Below, one piece after another: positions 1-8,591 of a DNA stretch of 64,000 bases. How positions within the stretch are numbered: the first letter of the stretch is position 1; every line of letters begins with the position of its first letter. Source of the stretch: DASXZH01 sp036502005 (GTDB taxonomy: Bacteria > Armatimonadota > Fimbriimonadia > Fimbriimonadales > Fimbriimonadaceae); the NCBI GenBank assembly GCA_036502005.1, contig DASXZH010000039.1, positions 1 through 64,000 on the forward strand. Reading direction: 5' to 3'. A program made the position numbers and the translations under genes. Below the pieces are notes generated by a model that was not told where the DNA came from, did no database searches, and saw only the letters and a list, made by a program, of their open reading frames with translations.

Positions 1-198
1 CAAATGACGCCATCGGCGCTCCACCCGGGTGTCATAGCCAGGCGAGCGTTTCATGCAGACAGGGCAAGTTAAAGCGGCCTCCGCATTCAACTCAACCCTA
101 ACCAAGACTGACTGGCTGCTCTCGTCAAACTCTACAGAAGAGACAAACCAAGGAGCGCTGACACCCAGCAAACGTGTGTAAAGATCTGAACCGTCCAT
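1..198 (-). CDS. ISL3-family transposase, N-terminal part (runs off left edge)
   Basis: Reading the minus strand from an ATG at 198 gives 66 codons open to the window edge. The protein has the ISL3-type N-terminus: a stretch like VSSVEFDESSQSVLVRVEL, then a zinc-knuckle CPVC and the tail YDTRVERRWRHL, which matches the family pattern of CPxC followed by YDxR and WRHL. These transposases move the element by a DDE reaction; the catalytic core lies outside the window. The gene runs leftwards and its start sits about 40 nt inside a probable element end near 240. The call rests on motif recognition; the CxxC and WRHL residues are clear in the sequence. Confidence 0.8.
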   Translation of the reverse strand, partial: MDGSDLYTRLLGVSAPWFVSSVEFDESSQSVLVRVELNAEAALTCPVCMKRSPGYDTRVERRWRHL

Positions 199-240
199 CG
201 GTTAAGATTAGACCTAACCCACAGAAAATCTGCTAGACCC
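199..240. repeat. Probable terminal end of the ISL3-type element
   Basis: Outside the transposase start, the minus strand reads from 240 inwards GGGTCTAGCAGATTTTCTG. A GG(G/C)TCT start is typical of ISL3 terminal inverted repeats. Directly outside it, the plus strand becomes an open frame with no start that ends at 355. This is what an insertion into a gene would leave. The partner end and target duplication lie to the left of the window, so the boundary is inferred. Confidence 0.5.
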
Positions 241-355
241 AAAAAACGAGGGCCAAGATTGGATTGCGGTAACGGATTCTAGCATCCCCATTGAGAACTG
301 GCGGCTGGATGATGCGGGTCTGCGAAAACTCGCCGACCTTATGTTAGCGCCTTGA
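241..355 (+). pseudogene. 3' remnant of a gene interrupted by the IS
   Basis: The frame from about 242 is open for 37 codons, reading like KNEGQDWIAVTDSS then IENWRLDDAGLRKLADLM, and stops at 353-355. It has no ATG/GTG/TTG at its start and runs back into the IS end, so it looks like the C-terminus of a disrupted gene. Its TGA overlaps the TTG start of the next gene (TTGA), which suggests the two were once a coupled operon. I do not recognise the family. Because HEPN genes often pair with a partner gene directly upstream, this could be a lost partner or antitoxin, but that is inference. Confidence 0.45.
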
Positions 356-816
356 GCGAATCTCACGCCCGACGCCTTGCCAAGGTTCGTGATGAGAAGG
401 AGGCTGCCGAAGAAGCGGTTGATGCGTGTCGCAAAAACTACGGTGAGTTAAGGCACCTTATTAGAAGCGATCCCCTTGCCCTAGAAAGTGCAGCCCGAAA
501 CCTTGAAAAGACCTATTACACAAGGCTTTGCGCTGATACCGAAGCAATGCTTTATCGCCATTTTCAAGATCATTGGCCCGCGTTACGCGTATTGGTTAAC
601 GCAACTGGCGCGCAACTGATCAATCATGCAAGGCACCATCTTAATCCATCACAGAACAACTCATTGGACACTGCCGTTGCGGATAGGGCTCTTCAAGTCA
701 TGGATTATCGGAATTATCTTGCTCACGGAGAGAAATCCCGGCAACCCGAAATCCGTTTTTACGAAGCCTTAGACAGTCTTCAGGAAATCCTGCTCAAGCT
801 TCCACCAATGAAATAG
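352..816 (+). CDS. HEPN-like domain protein (putative RNase or toxin-like)
   Basis: This 154-residue, mostly helical protein has the motif RNYLAHG near residue 121-127, fitting the RX4-6H signature of HEPN domains, many of which are RNases in toxin-antitoxin and defence systems. The N-terminus is charged and probably coiled coil (residues 1-50). The start is TTG at 352, overlapping the stop of the truncated upstream gene, which implies translational coupling before the IS insertion. With that partner broken, expression and function are uncertain. It could also be a non-catalytic HEPN protein. The RX4H motif is visible; RNase activity is inference. Confidence 0.55.
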   Translation: MSESHARRLAKVRDEKEAAEEAVDACRKNYGELRHLIRSDPLALESAARNLEKTYYTRLCADTEAMLYRHFQDHWPALRVLVNATGAQLINHARHHLNPSQNNSLDTAVADRALQVMDYRNYLAHGEKSRQPEIRFYEALDSLQEILLKLPPMK

Positions 817-862
817 CAAATCACGTAATGGTGGGCCGCGACCTTTTAAGGCAAAAAGTAAG

Positions 863-1495
863 TCACTCGGTAGCGCCAGGCTGCAATTTCTCGACCTTAG
901 CTTTGAGATTGGTGAATGTCACGGATCCGCCGCTAAGCTTGTCCACTTGGCTGAGGGAGATCGTCTTTTGGCCATGGAGCTTATTTAATGCGCTTGTCGG
1001 GACCACGTGGAAATGCCACTGGCTGACATCCAACGGTTCGATCGTTTCTTGATCCTTGTGAGCCAGGACGGCGAAAACATAGATATCCGCCTGACGGGCG
1101 CTTTCTGAGCCATAGGCTCCGGATTCACCTATAACGGCGCGAGATGGAGCTATGGAAAACGAAATTGAAGAATGCTTGGCCTGTGACCAGCTTTGGATGT
1201 AGGCCGATGACTTGACTTCGATTCTTAGCCCATCTTCCGTGGCCAAATCGTGCGAGGCCCATTCTTCGCGAACACCGTCTGTCGAGATGCCGAGCGCTTT
1301 AGCCACCAGAAACTCCGCGAAAACTCCTCTTGTAGCGTTGCTGATCAGATCGGAAGCACTCCATGCCCAGAATTCACGCAACTCAACGCACAAACCTTCT
1401 TGGCAGGACAGGAATTGTTCGGTGCCATGCTTGCGGATAACTTTTATGCGGCCGAGGTTCGGCGTGGACAACCTGTCATTTTCTTCACCGTTCAT
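863..1495 (-). CDS. PD-(D/E)XK-like nuclease-fold protein
   Basis: This 210-residue protein has no signal peptide or membrane segment. In the middle it shows FAEFLVAKALGI, then WASHDLATEDGLRIEVKSS, which fits a restriction-endonuclease-like core: an N-terminal helix with acidic E, then HDL, then E-V-K. The D...EVK arrangement supports metal-dependent nuclease chemistry. It begins at ATG 1495, runs opposite to the HEPN gene and converges on it with a 46-nt gap. No methyltransferase lies next to it, so it is not an obvious restriction-modification enzyme. Function in DNA defence or mobile-element biology is inferred from the fold and the neighbours. Confidence 0.6.
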   Translation of the reverse strand: MNGEENDRLSTPNLGRIKVIRKHGTEQFLSCQEGLCVELREFWAWSASDLISNATRGVFAEFLVAKALGISTDGVREEWASHDLATEDGLRIEVKSSAYIQSWSQAKHSSISFSIAPSRAVIGESGAYGSESARQADIYVFAVLAHKDQETIEPLDVSQWHFHVVPTSALNKLHGQKTISLSQVDKLSGGSVTFTNLKAKVEKLQPGATE

Positions 1496-1676
1496 ACAAT
1501 CTCATGCAACATCCTAGGATACAACTTTCACCTTAATCGACTTCGCAGCAAAGAAATGTATGACTTTAAGCTGGCCCTTCTCCACTATGCCAGTCGCTCG
1601 ACGTTGGCTTGTATTGCAATTATGTTCACCTATACAAAATGATTAAGATTGTATATTAGAGTCGGAAGGTCAAAGG

Positions 1677-2282
1677 GTGGCAGCAGATCATTTGCTGTTT
1701 GAAACGACGATGGATAACCTGCTGCTAAACATTTCGGGTCCTTATGGTTGGCCGAAGTTTGAGAATGGCTTAGACCAGCTTCCCAACATCCCAGGAGTCT
1801 ACTTGCAGACGGTAGCGCACGCTGAGGGATTTTTGCCATGGGGGGTTGGGATCACGCGGCGCCCCATGTTTAAGCGATTCTTAGAGCACACTCGGAAGTT
1901 CGAGAAGGGTGAATACAACATCCTTGATTTAGGGGCTGCTCAAAGAGGAGCCCGAGAACTGGCCTGGAAGGGTTGGGGTTGGACCGATGAAAAACGCAGG
2001 GACTACGAAAACAGAAAGAACGAGGTCATTGCCGCTGCTCAACTACAAATGATTAGAGCCCATATCTTCGTGATTGAAGCGGGCAATACCGTTCGTATTC
2101 TTGAGAGGATCGAAGCCGCGCTCGCAAATCATTACTATGACCAGAACGCCCATGGCCCGAAAGGACTTTTAATAGATATCGGCATGCACCTCGAACCCAG
2201 AAGGGAGTCTGAAGAGCCGCTGACTGTGGTGTTTCAGTGCCGCGACACCCTTATTGGTATGCCTTCTCAAATCGACATATAG
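1677..2282 (+). CDS. GIY-YIG-like domain protein
   Basis: In this 201-residue protein residues 38-78 read IPGVYL, then GVGITRRPMFKRFLEHTRKF. This resembles the GIY-YIG layout, where two short beta motifs are followed by an Arg-bearing helix. The rest is mainly helical and contains a VIAAAQLQMIRAHIFVIE segment and a later conserved-looking glutamate in ERIEAAL. I chose GTG 1677 because GGAAGG lies about 8 nt upstream; ATG 1710 is the alternative. It is divergent from the PD-(D/E)XK-like gene, with 181 nt of AT-rich promoter space between them. Nuclease function is inferred. Confidence 0.5.
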   Translation: MAADHLLFETTMDNLLLNISGPYGWPKFENGLDQLPNIPGVYLQTVAHAEGFLPWGVGITRRPMFKRFLEHTRKFEKGEYNILDLGAAQRGARELAWKGWGWTDEKRRDYENRKNEVIAAAQLQMIRAHIFVIEAGNTVRILERIEAALANHYYDQNAHGPKGLLIDIGMHLEPRRESEEPLTVVFQCRDTLIGMPSQIDI

Positions 2283-2357
2283 ATAAACTCACTCCAAGCG
2301 ACTAAAAAAGCCCAAACTCTTTTTACATTAACCATCAGTCATTCGTCTACGTGTTCT

Positions 2358-2897
2358 ATGCAAGACGAAGAACTGCTAACCCCACAATATTGGATCGCCA
2401 AAATGCCCGCAGTCCCCAAACCCACAAGGGCCGGCGCGCCAATGAAACTAACCCGCGAGAAGGCGGCCGCTATTCTCGCCAACGTCGCCAAAGGCCTTAA
2501 TACAAGGGCCGCATTTGCGGTCTGCGGCATTTCCTCCGACACCCACAAGCGCTACTACGAAAGAGCGTCGAGCTTCCAAGAAACGAGAGAATACGCAGAC
2601 GACGAACTCCTCCAACAGGAGCTCAGTGAAGATGAGCACCTTGAATATCTAACCGCCTTTTTCGACCTTGAGCAGCAAGCTCGCGAAAGCGCCGCCCTCC
2701 GATATTCGGACGCTTGCACAACCCTTCTCAGCGGAGGCACCAACAAAACCGTAATCACCCGAATAAAATCCCGCTCGCGTCAGGCCATTTTGAAAGGTGA
2801 AATCGTGGAACTATCTGACTACGAAAAGGTAACAACCGAAATCGCTAGAGACCGTCCGCCTAAACTAACCCCAAAGCCGGAGGATGATAATTTTTAA
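2358..2897 (+). CDS. HTH-containing protein, terminase-small-subunit-like
   Basis: This is a 179-residue soluble protein. Residues 30-70 (MKLTREKAAAILANVAKGL, then AAFAVCGISSDTHKRYYERA) read as a homeodomain-like helix-turn-helix of the kind seen in phage terminase small subunits and transposase accessory proteins. A long acidic helix follows (about 75-110), and the tail is basic then proline-rich. No large terminase or other phage gene is nearby. It ends 52 nt before the stop of the convergent glycosidase-like gene and closes the accessory patch. DNA binding is the supportable part; a phage role is a guess. Confidence 0.5.
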   Translation: MQDEELLTPQYWIAKMPAVPKPTRAGAPMKLTREKAAAILANVAKGLNTRAAFAVCGISSDTHKRYYERASSFQETREYADDELLQQELSEDEHLEYLTAFFDLEQQARESAALRYSDACTTLLSGGTNKTVITRIKSRSRQAILKGEIVELSDYEKVTTEIARDRPPKLTPKPEDDNF

Positions 2898-2949
2898 ATT
2901 CTTATTAACGTTTGAACCTATTCTGCGCCGCAAAATACCGCACAATTAT

Positions 2950-5073
2950 CTAACTGCTGTCCTTCACGCATCTGAAACCGACCATGCCTGATCGGTCTTT
3001 GCTCGGCGCCATGAGCAGGTACTTGCCATGCTGATCCAGCCGATAGGCTTGCGGGAAATACCAAGCGCTGCCCTGCGGCTGGTAGCGGCTGCCACCCTTT
3101 AAAATGGCCGCGCGGGTGTGGTCGTCGGAAAACTCGTCCGTGTATTGCCAAACGTTGCCGACGAGGTCCATAACCCCAAATGGGCTGGCACCGCTTGAAT
3201 CTTCAACGGGGGCAGGCGAACACAGGGTTCCAGTCTTCAAAACGGCAGGAACCTTGGCCGGGTCCCAGTCATTGCCCCAAGGGTAGATTCGTTTCTCGGG
3301 CCCGGTGGCGGCGTACTGCCACTCCCATTCGTGGGGAAGCCGTTTGCCGGCCCATTTGGCGTAGGCTCTGGCATCCTCCAGCGAAACCCACGTAACAGGT
3401 TTGGTGGCCCATCCGGCCGCGAAAGTGCCGCCCTTCCAATCCTTCAGAAAGTTTTGACTGTCCTTCGGTTTGTAACGGCTGGCAGCCAGAAACTGCTTGA
3501 ACTGGGCGTTAGTGACCGGATATTTGTCGATATAGAAAGATTTGATATCAATGATGTGCTTATGGGCCCGACGAGGCTCCGATTCCCACGGGTATTGAAC
3601 GTCGAGGCCGACCATATCTTCCCCTTCGATCTCGATGCCGTTCACTTCGAAATCAAAGTTGGCGCCGGGGATTTTGACCATCCCTTCCGGCGTTTCCGCT
3701 ACAGGCACAGTTGCCGGGATCGGCGTCAGCGTCTGCTTCAGAATCACGTTGGCCTGCGAGAAATCCTTTAATGGCTTTGAGGAGAGCCCAAGCATTTTAG
3801 GCGCATTGCCACGCGTGGCAAGCACGGCTCCATATCCACGGCTTTCTATAGGAAAACTAAGCAGAGCATGGTTCCCTGAGATTTCAGGCTGAATCTCGGA
3901 CCCGTGCCATAGGTCGTCAAAGTGCAATCCAGGCTGATATGGCACCGATATCTGGGCACCGCTTAAATCTACATCGCCGCGGTTGATCATCGTCCAAAGG
4001 GTCCCTCCATTCTGCCCCGGCCACTTACTGGCGTAAACGCCTTTTTGCAGGGTTGGCGTGTGCGGCTCCCAATCGGCACTGGAAAGGAAGCCGGAGAACT
4101 GATGCTCTATCGCCGAAACGCGGCGAATCGCCTCGCAATCGCGGTCGGTGAGGCCATTCCAAATCCCCCAAACGTTCTCCCAAGTCTCAATGCCAACCCC
4201 GTTAAAAAACGCATCCTGAATGATGTTCGTCTTGTTCGTCGCCCACCGGTCACAAATATGGACCATGTGGCGCGGCTCCAGCCACTTGTTGGTGCTCACC
4301 ATGGGGATGGAGTCGTCGGTGTTCCAGTAGCCCCAACTCATCAGGTTCCAGCCAAGTTCTTCGATCTTGCCCTGAAGGCCAATTTCGGGTTCTAAAACGA
4401 GTGGATGGCCAATGGCATCTGCATTCTCCAAATAGTCGGGGGTAACGGCATACATCGTGTCGCCATTCAAACCATCGGCCCCTATCTCCTTCATTGTCTC
4501 CGGAAGCACCGCGCCCCACGGCTTAACTGGGTCTCGCGTGCCAACGTCCCAAGGATGGATCGGAAACAGAACCCTAACTCCTGCTTTTTGGAAGTCCTTC
4601 ACCATCTGACGAACGCCCGGTATCCCGCCAGGAAGGCTCCGAATCATATCGTCCGTGTTTCGGTCATCAACGCCGATATTCGGATAAGTTGGCCAAATCA
4701 GAATCGAATCGATTCCGCCGTATCGCTTCTTCGCATCTTCCAGGTATTTCGAAACCGTATTACGCCCGGAAGCAACATCATAGAAGAACCTGTCCTCCAC
4801 CATCATCTGTGGCTGAATAAAAGAGGTTCGCGTCCAGGCAAACTCGACGCGGTCGTAATTCTTGGGGTCGTAGCCAATGGCTGCCAGCTTTTGGGTCCGC
4901 CACTCTTTCATGGCCTTCAGCCACGAGGGAAATTGCGCTGGGTCGGTCGGCCCGGCTATCTGCTGATCTTTAACATTCACCACCGATTGCGCAAGCGCCA
5001 TTCCGGACATGGAAAGCGCCGCCACAAGTAGGCCGCATCTTAAGAGCAAGAGCTGTTCGTTGGTCCAAGCCAC
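2950..5073 (-). CDS. Secreted glycosidase-like protein fused to a SUMF1 (FGE-like) domain
   Basis: The 707-residue product opens with a signal peptide (hydrophobic LLVAALSMSGMALAQS). Residues about 30-460 look like a TIM-barrel plus beta-sandwich glycoside hydrolase, with SILIWPTYPNIG, VLFPIHPWD, DGLNGDTM and LEPEIGL, but I cannot assign a GH family. From M465 to the end is a SUMF1/formylglycine-generating-enzyme-like module: MVKIPGANF, YPVTNAQFKQFL, AYAKWAGKRLPHEWEWQYAA, VGNVWQYTDEF, LKGGSRY and GMVGFRC. No sulfatase is nearby, so the module is more likely a binding or structural domain. GTG 5073 follows the GH20 stop with no gap, so the two genes are coupled. Confidence 0.75.
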   Translation of the reverse strand: MAWTNEQLLLLRCGLLVAALSMSGMALAQSVVNVKDQQIAGPTDPAQFPSWLKAMKEWRTQKLAAIGYDPKNYDRVEFAWTRTSFIQPQMMVEDRFFYDVASGRNTVSKYLEDAKKRYGGIDSILIWPTYPNIGVDDRNTDDMIRSLPGGIPGVRQMVKDFQKAGVRVLFPIHPWDVGTRDPVKPWGAVLPETMKEIGADGLNGDTMYAVTPDYLENADAIGHPLVLEPEIGLQGKIEELGWNLMSWGYWNTDDSIPMVSTNKWLEPRHMVHICDRWATNKTNIIQDAFFNGVGIETWENVWGIWNGLTDRDCEAIRRVSAIEHQFSGFLSSADWEPHTPTLQKGVYASKWPGQNGGTLWTMINRGDVDLSGAQISVPYQPGLHFDDLWHGSEIQPEISGNHALLSFPIESRGYGAVLATRGNAPKMLGLSSKPLKDFSQANVILKQTLTPIPATVPVAETPEGMVKIPGANFDFEVNGIEIEGEDMVGLDVQYPWESEPRRAHKHIIDIKSFYIDKYPVTNAQFKQFLAASRYKPKDSQNFLKDWKGGTFAAGWATKPVTWVSLEDARAYAKWAGKRLPHEWEWQYAATGPEKRIYPWGNDWDPAKVPAVLKTGTLCSPAPVEDSSGASPFGVMDLVGNVWQYTDEFSDDHTRAAILKGGSRYQPQGSAWYFPQAYRLDQHGKYLLMAPSKDRSGMVGFRCVKDSS

Positions 5074-6615
5074 TTAGAACTCTAGCTCATCTTCGCCATT
5101 CTGGCTCAACCCCATGGTGCGAAGTCGCTCGCGATAGGGCGTAAGCCTGGCTGAAAAATCTTCCAGATCCGGCTTGCCCGCCCAAAGGATCTCCGCCATG
5201 GAGGCGAGCCTTGGAAGAGTCATGCGCTGAACCGTTGCCAGATCCGGCACGTACTCTGTCCAAAGGTTTGCCTGTCCGCCTAAAATATGCTTCGCCTCTT
5301 CCGGGTTTAAATCCTCGGGAATGGGCTCGAACATGAGAACATGCTCGGTCGGCGTTTTGTCGTATCCGAAATCGAAGTAGCAGTGCGAGTAAGGGGACAT
5401 GACCACGTCATGTCCGGCCCTTGCTGCCTCGATTCCGCCTTCCGTCCCGCGCCAAGACATGACGGTAGCGTTCGGGGCCAATCCACCTTGTAAGATCTCG
5501 TCCCAGCCGATCAGAATCCGCCCCATGCTATCAAGGTGCTTCTCTATGCGCCGAATAAAATAGCTCTGCAGTTCGTCGACGTCCGTAAGGCCTTCTTCTT
5601 CCATACGCTTTTGGCAGAACTCGCAGTTCTTCCACAGAACCTTGAATACTTCGTCGCCGCCAACGTGGATGTATTTGGAGGGGAAGATCGCCATCATCTC
5701 ATCGAGAACCGTCTCCAAGAACTTAAAGCTCGCTTCCTTACCAGCACAGAAAACATTGGGAAAGGGCATGCCAACTTCGGCTGTGAACAGCTTCGCCGAT
5801 TCGGCCGTGCAGGCCAATTCCGGATAGCTACAGATGGCAGCTAGGCTGTGGCCGGGCATTTCTATTTCCGGAACTACCGTGATATGCCTCTGCGCGGCGT
5901 AAGCCACGATGTCGACAACCTCAGTCTGCGTGTAGAAGCCACCATAAATCGGCTTGTCCGTTCCGGGGCCGGGGAATTCAATATCGAGGTAATCCCAAAC
6001 AAAATCTTTTTTAGTTCGCCAAGCGCCCTTTGCGGTGAGCTCCGGATAAGCCTTGATCTCGATTCGCCAGCCACCATCATCGACTAGGTGCCAATGGAAG
6101 ATATTCATCTTGTGGAGGGCCAATAGATCAAGGAGACCTTTGATTTCATCGACGCTAAAGAAGTGGCGTGAGACATCGAACATCATGCCGCGCCACTTAA
6201 ATTTGGGGCGATCCACTATTTTCACATGCGGCAGTTCTGCGAAATTGGTGTTGTCGCCGGTCTCGACGGAGACAGGAAGCATTTGGCGAATGCTCTGTAC
6301 TGCATAGTAGGCGCCCGCAGCCGTGGCTGCGTGGATTTCAATGCCGGCTTTATCAATCTTTAAACTGTAGCCTTCGGGGCCGAGCTTGCCCAGTTCGTCC
6401 CTGTCCTGAACCAAGGACACTGTAACGTTGCCACCCTTTCCAGCGCTCAACTTTGCGCCTGCTTTTGAGAGAAGTTCCCTTAGAGCCTCGCCTTCAAAAG
6501 CAAAGGCGTCGGGATACGAAATAGCCATTGGCTGAGCGATCGAGAGTGAATCAGAACCTAGAGTTGCTTCTATAGGTCGAGGTATCAATTTCAGGCTGGT
6601 TGGCGTTGCAATCAT
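5074..6615 (-). CDS. Beta-N-acetylhexosaminidase, GH20
   Basis: It removes terminal beta-linked GlcNAc or GalNAc from glycans. The 513 residues show the GH20b N-terminal domain (about 1-135) and the catalytic barrel: WRGMMFDVSRHFF (141-153), the substrate helix MNIFHWHLVDDGGWRIEIK, VPEIEMPGH (248-256) and the catalytic pair D321-E322 in YIHVGGDEV. C-terminal WDE (ILIGWDEIL) and SWRG motifs are also present. There is no signal peptide, so it probably acts in the cytoplasm on imported oligosaccharides. It is the first gene of an operon with the SUMF1-fusion gene. Three CTATA(G/A) elements lie in the 146 nt upstream, pointing to control by the local GntR-type regulator. Confidence 0.93.
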   Translation of the reverse strand: MIATPTSLKLIPRPIEATLGSDSLSIAQPMAISYPDAFAFEGEALRELLSKAGAKLSAGKGGNVTVSLVQDRDELGKLGPEGYSLKIDKAGIEIHAATAAGAYYAVQSIRQMLPVSVETGDNTNFAELPHVKIVDRPKFKWRGMMFDVSRHFFSVDEIKGLLDLLALHKMNIFHWHLVDDGGWRIEIKAYPELTAKGAWRTKKDFVWDYLDIEFPGPGTDKPIYGGFYTQTEVVDIVAYAAQRHITVVPEIEMPGHSLAAICSYPELACTAESAKLFTAEVGMPFPNVFCAGKEASFKFLETVLDEMMAIFPSKYIHVGGDEVFKVLWKNCEFCQKRMEEEGLTDVDELQSYFIRRIEKHLDSMGRILIGWDEILQGGLAPNATVMSWRGTEGGIEAARAGHDVVMSPYSHCYFDFGYDKTPTEHVLMFEPIPEDLNPEEAKHILGGQANLWTEYVPDLATVQRMTLPRLASMAEILWAGKPDLEDFSARLTPYRERLRTMGLSQNGEDELEF

Positions 6616-6673
6616 ATCAAATTCTTCCCTTTTTTTGGTCGCTTGTCAGGCTCATCCGTGCAGCAATGAACTG

Positions 6674-6732
6674 CTAGCTCTATAGAAGTCTACATCACAT
6701 TACGCGAATTCCTATAGAAGATTCTATAAAAT
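6674..6732. promoter_or_regulatory. Operator-like CTATAG cluster upstream of GH20
   Basis: Within the gap before the GH20 gene are CTCTATAG (6678-6685; palindrome TCTATAGA at 6679-6686), CCTATAGA (6711-6718) and TTCTATAAAAT (6722-6732). The same CTCTATAG 8-mer occurs in other promoters of this sugar locus. The elements are spaced about 32 and 12 nt apart. This supports a regulator-binding region; overlap with a -10 element (TATAGA or TATAGG on the minus strand) is also possible. Confidence 0.6.
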
Positions 6733-6761
6733 CGCAAGGTTGGTAACTGGCTACCGCGTTA

Positions 6762-8591
6762 TTACGGGTGATTTAGCTCAGAAAACACCCCAAGCCAGAG
6801 CTCATAGTTGCGCCACTTCTCAACAGAAGTCTTATAGATCGGCCTGCGCACCTGCAGCATGCTGGGCGTATTAACGAGCCGATCCCCGGCGTAAAACTCC
6901 AAGCAATTCTGGTTCCAAGGAAGGCCACAGAACTCGATTAGTTTTCTCGTCCAGTTTTCCTGATCCGCGACGAGATCCTCGTAGCGGATGTTTAGCAGGT
7001 TTTCTTTTGGCAATATAGTTTCCCAGTGCCGCATCCTTCTTTCGTAGTCCCGGTAAACGGCAACGATATGGCTCTTTTCGTAGGAGAACTCGGGCTGAGG
7101 TTCTCCTAGGTCGGACATATAAATGGACAGGGCCGTATCGACCGGATTTCTGCGAATATGGACGATCTTGGCGTCCGGATAAGCGAGCCAAAGCAGGGCG
7201 GCGAAGCCGTAATTCATCGGCCATTTGTTGGAAACAAACGGCGAACCAGCATCGAATCTGCGAACAACCTCCAAATATTGGTCTCGCACTTCGGTGAACT
7301 CTTTTTCGCGCAAGGCTTGCTTGTCCAGGTCGATGATGGAGGGATATGCAGTCGTCCAGAAGGGCAACTCACCTGCATCGCCCACTTCCGGGTGGCTGGT
7401 CAGAATCTGCTGAATAAGCGTCGTTCCAGACCTTATCATGCCGATTACAAAAATCGGTTTTGTCCCAACTCGCCCTACGTGTTGGTGCCGTTCGAAAAAC
7501 TTCTTATCGGTAAAGCGAAGCAAGCTGGTGGTGGCTGCTTCCAAACGGGCCGGGTCGAACGCTTCCTCCGCTTTGAAAACTTGCTTTCCAAGGGCAGCCG
7601 CCTCGTCAAATCGGTTCATGGCCAATTCGTATTCGCCCAAATCATCGGCTGCTTTGCCCAGGGCACGGAGGAGGGCGAGCCGTTCCACCGGCAATAATTC
7701 GCCCTGCAAGCGCTGCTCTAGATCAGCCAAGAATGGCTTGTCCTCTTGCACCATTTTTCGGGCTTTTACGAGACCGTAATAGGCCCTTCCCTGCTGCGGC
7801 CGATCCTTGATTGATTGTTCCAGAATGCTTAAAGCAGCCGAGGATTGCCCGTACGATTGAAGCCAATTAGCCACGGAAGGAGCAAGGACGGGATCCAGTT
7901 CCACCGCCTTCAACCCTTGCGAAATTGCCTCTTCCCGACGACCAAGCGGAGCTAACGCCTGAGCGGCCATCAAATAGGCTCTGCCATAGCTCGGCATTGC
8001 CGCCATGGCCCCTTCGCACAGCTTCAAAGCAGCGGCAAACTTCCCTTCTTCGTGAAGCAATCGAACAACCCGATCATACGGCTCAGTTAGGGTTGGCTTT
8101 AAACGGATGGCCTCTCGGAATTGGGCCAGCGCCTCGCGATGGCGTTTCGCTTTCTCGTATGAAAGGCCCAGCAAGTGCCGAATAATCGGGCCTTCAGGAT
8201 TCAATGAGCGTGCCTGCTCTAGGTAGCGAATAGCCCGGTTAAAATCCCCGCTTTTGAAGCAAGCTTGGCTCAAGCCCAGCAGGATATTAACATCGTTCGG
8301 ACGCAACGCCAAAGCCTGTTCCCCAACTTCCAGACCCTGCGTGTATTGGCCGGACTCCAAGAGAGCACCTTGCAGCCATTCCAGGGTCAAGAAATCCTTC
8401 GGAGCGCTCTCTAATGCCCTGCGAAAATAGGAAATAGCTTCGGCCAGATGACGGCGATGAACCTCGATCATGCCCTTTATTCGCAACGCTGCAGCATCAT
8501 GCGGGGATTGCGCCAAGACCTCTTCGCACATGGACTGTGCGGCTTCTAGATCGCCATTCTTAAAAGCTTGTTCGGCGGCGAAGGTGCTCAC
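6762..8591 (-). CDS. TPR-repeat sulfotransferase (second of tandem pair)
   Basis: This 609-residue protein has tetratricopeptide repeats over about residues 1-340 and a sulfotransferase domain from about 380. The PAPS 5'-phosphosulfate loop is FVIGMIRSGTTL (M at 385) and the 3'-phosphate-binding motif is IVHIRRNPVDTALS, followed by NIRYEDLVADQENWTRKLIEF. Such proteins transfer sulfate from PAPS to glycans, peptides or small molecules; bacterial members are seldom characterised. There is no signal peptide. GTG at 8591 overlaps the stop of its upstream paralogue by 4 nt (GTGA), so they form one operon. The domain is clear; the acceptor is unknown. Confidence 0.85.
   Translation of the reverse strand: MSTFAAEQAFKNGDLEAAQSMCEEVLAQSPHDAAALRIKGMIEVHRRHLAEAISYFRRALESAPKDFLTLEWLQGALLESGQYTQGLEVGEQALALRPNDVNILLGLSQACFKSGDFNRAIRYLEQARSLNPEGPIIRHLLGLSYEKAKRHREALAQFREAIRLKPTLTEPYDRVVRLLHEEGKFAAALKLCEGAMAAMPSYGRAYLMAAQALAPLGRREEAISQGLKAVELDPVLAPSVANWLQSYGQSSAALSILEQSIKDRPQQGRAYYGLVKARKMVQEDKPFLADLEQRLQGELLPVERLALLRALGKAADDLGEYELAMNRFDEAAALGKQVFKAEEAFDPARLEAATTSLLRFTDKKFFERHQHVGRVGTKPIFVIGMIRSGTTLIQQILTSHPEVGDAGELPFWTTAYPSIIDLDKQALREKEFTEVRDQYLEVVRRFDAGSPFVSNKWPMNYGFAALLWLAYPDAKIVHIRRNPVDTALSIYMSDLGEPQPEFSYEKSHIVAVYRDYERRMRHWETILPKENLLNIRYEDLVADQENWTRKLIEFCGLPWNQNCLEFYAGDRLVNTPSMLQVRRPIYKTSVEKWRNYELWLGVFSELNHP

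Noticed and set aside
828..1052. Plus-strand reading frame of 74 codons
   Set aside because: It lies opposite the PD-(D/E)XK-like gene and has no independent protein-like pattern or SD sequence.
2950..4400. True formylglycine-generating enzyme
   Set aside because: No sulfatase gene is nearby and I cannot see the pair of active-site cysteines; the module is more safely called SUMF1-like.
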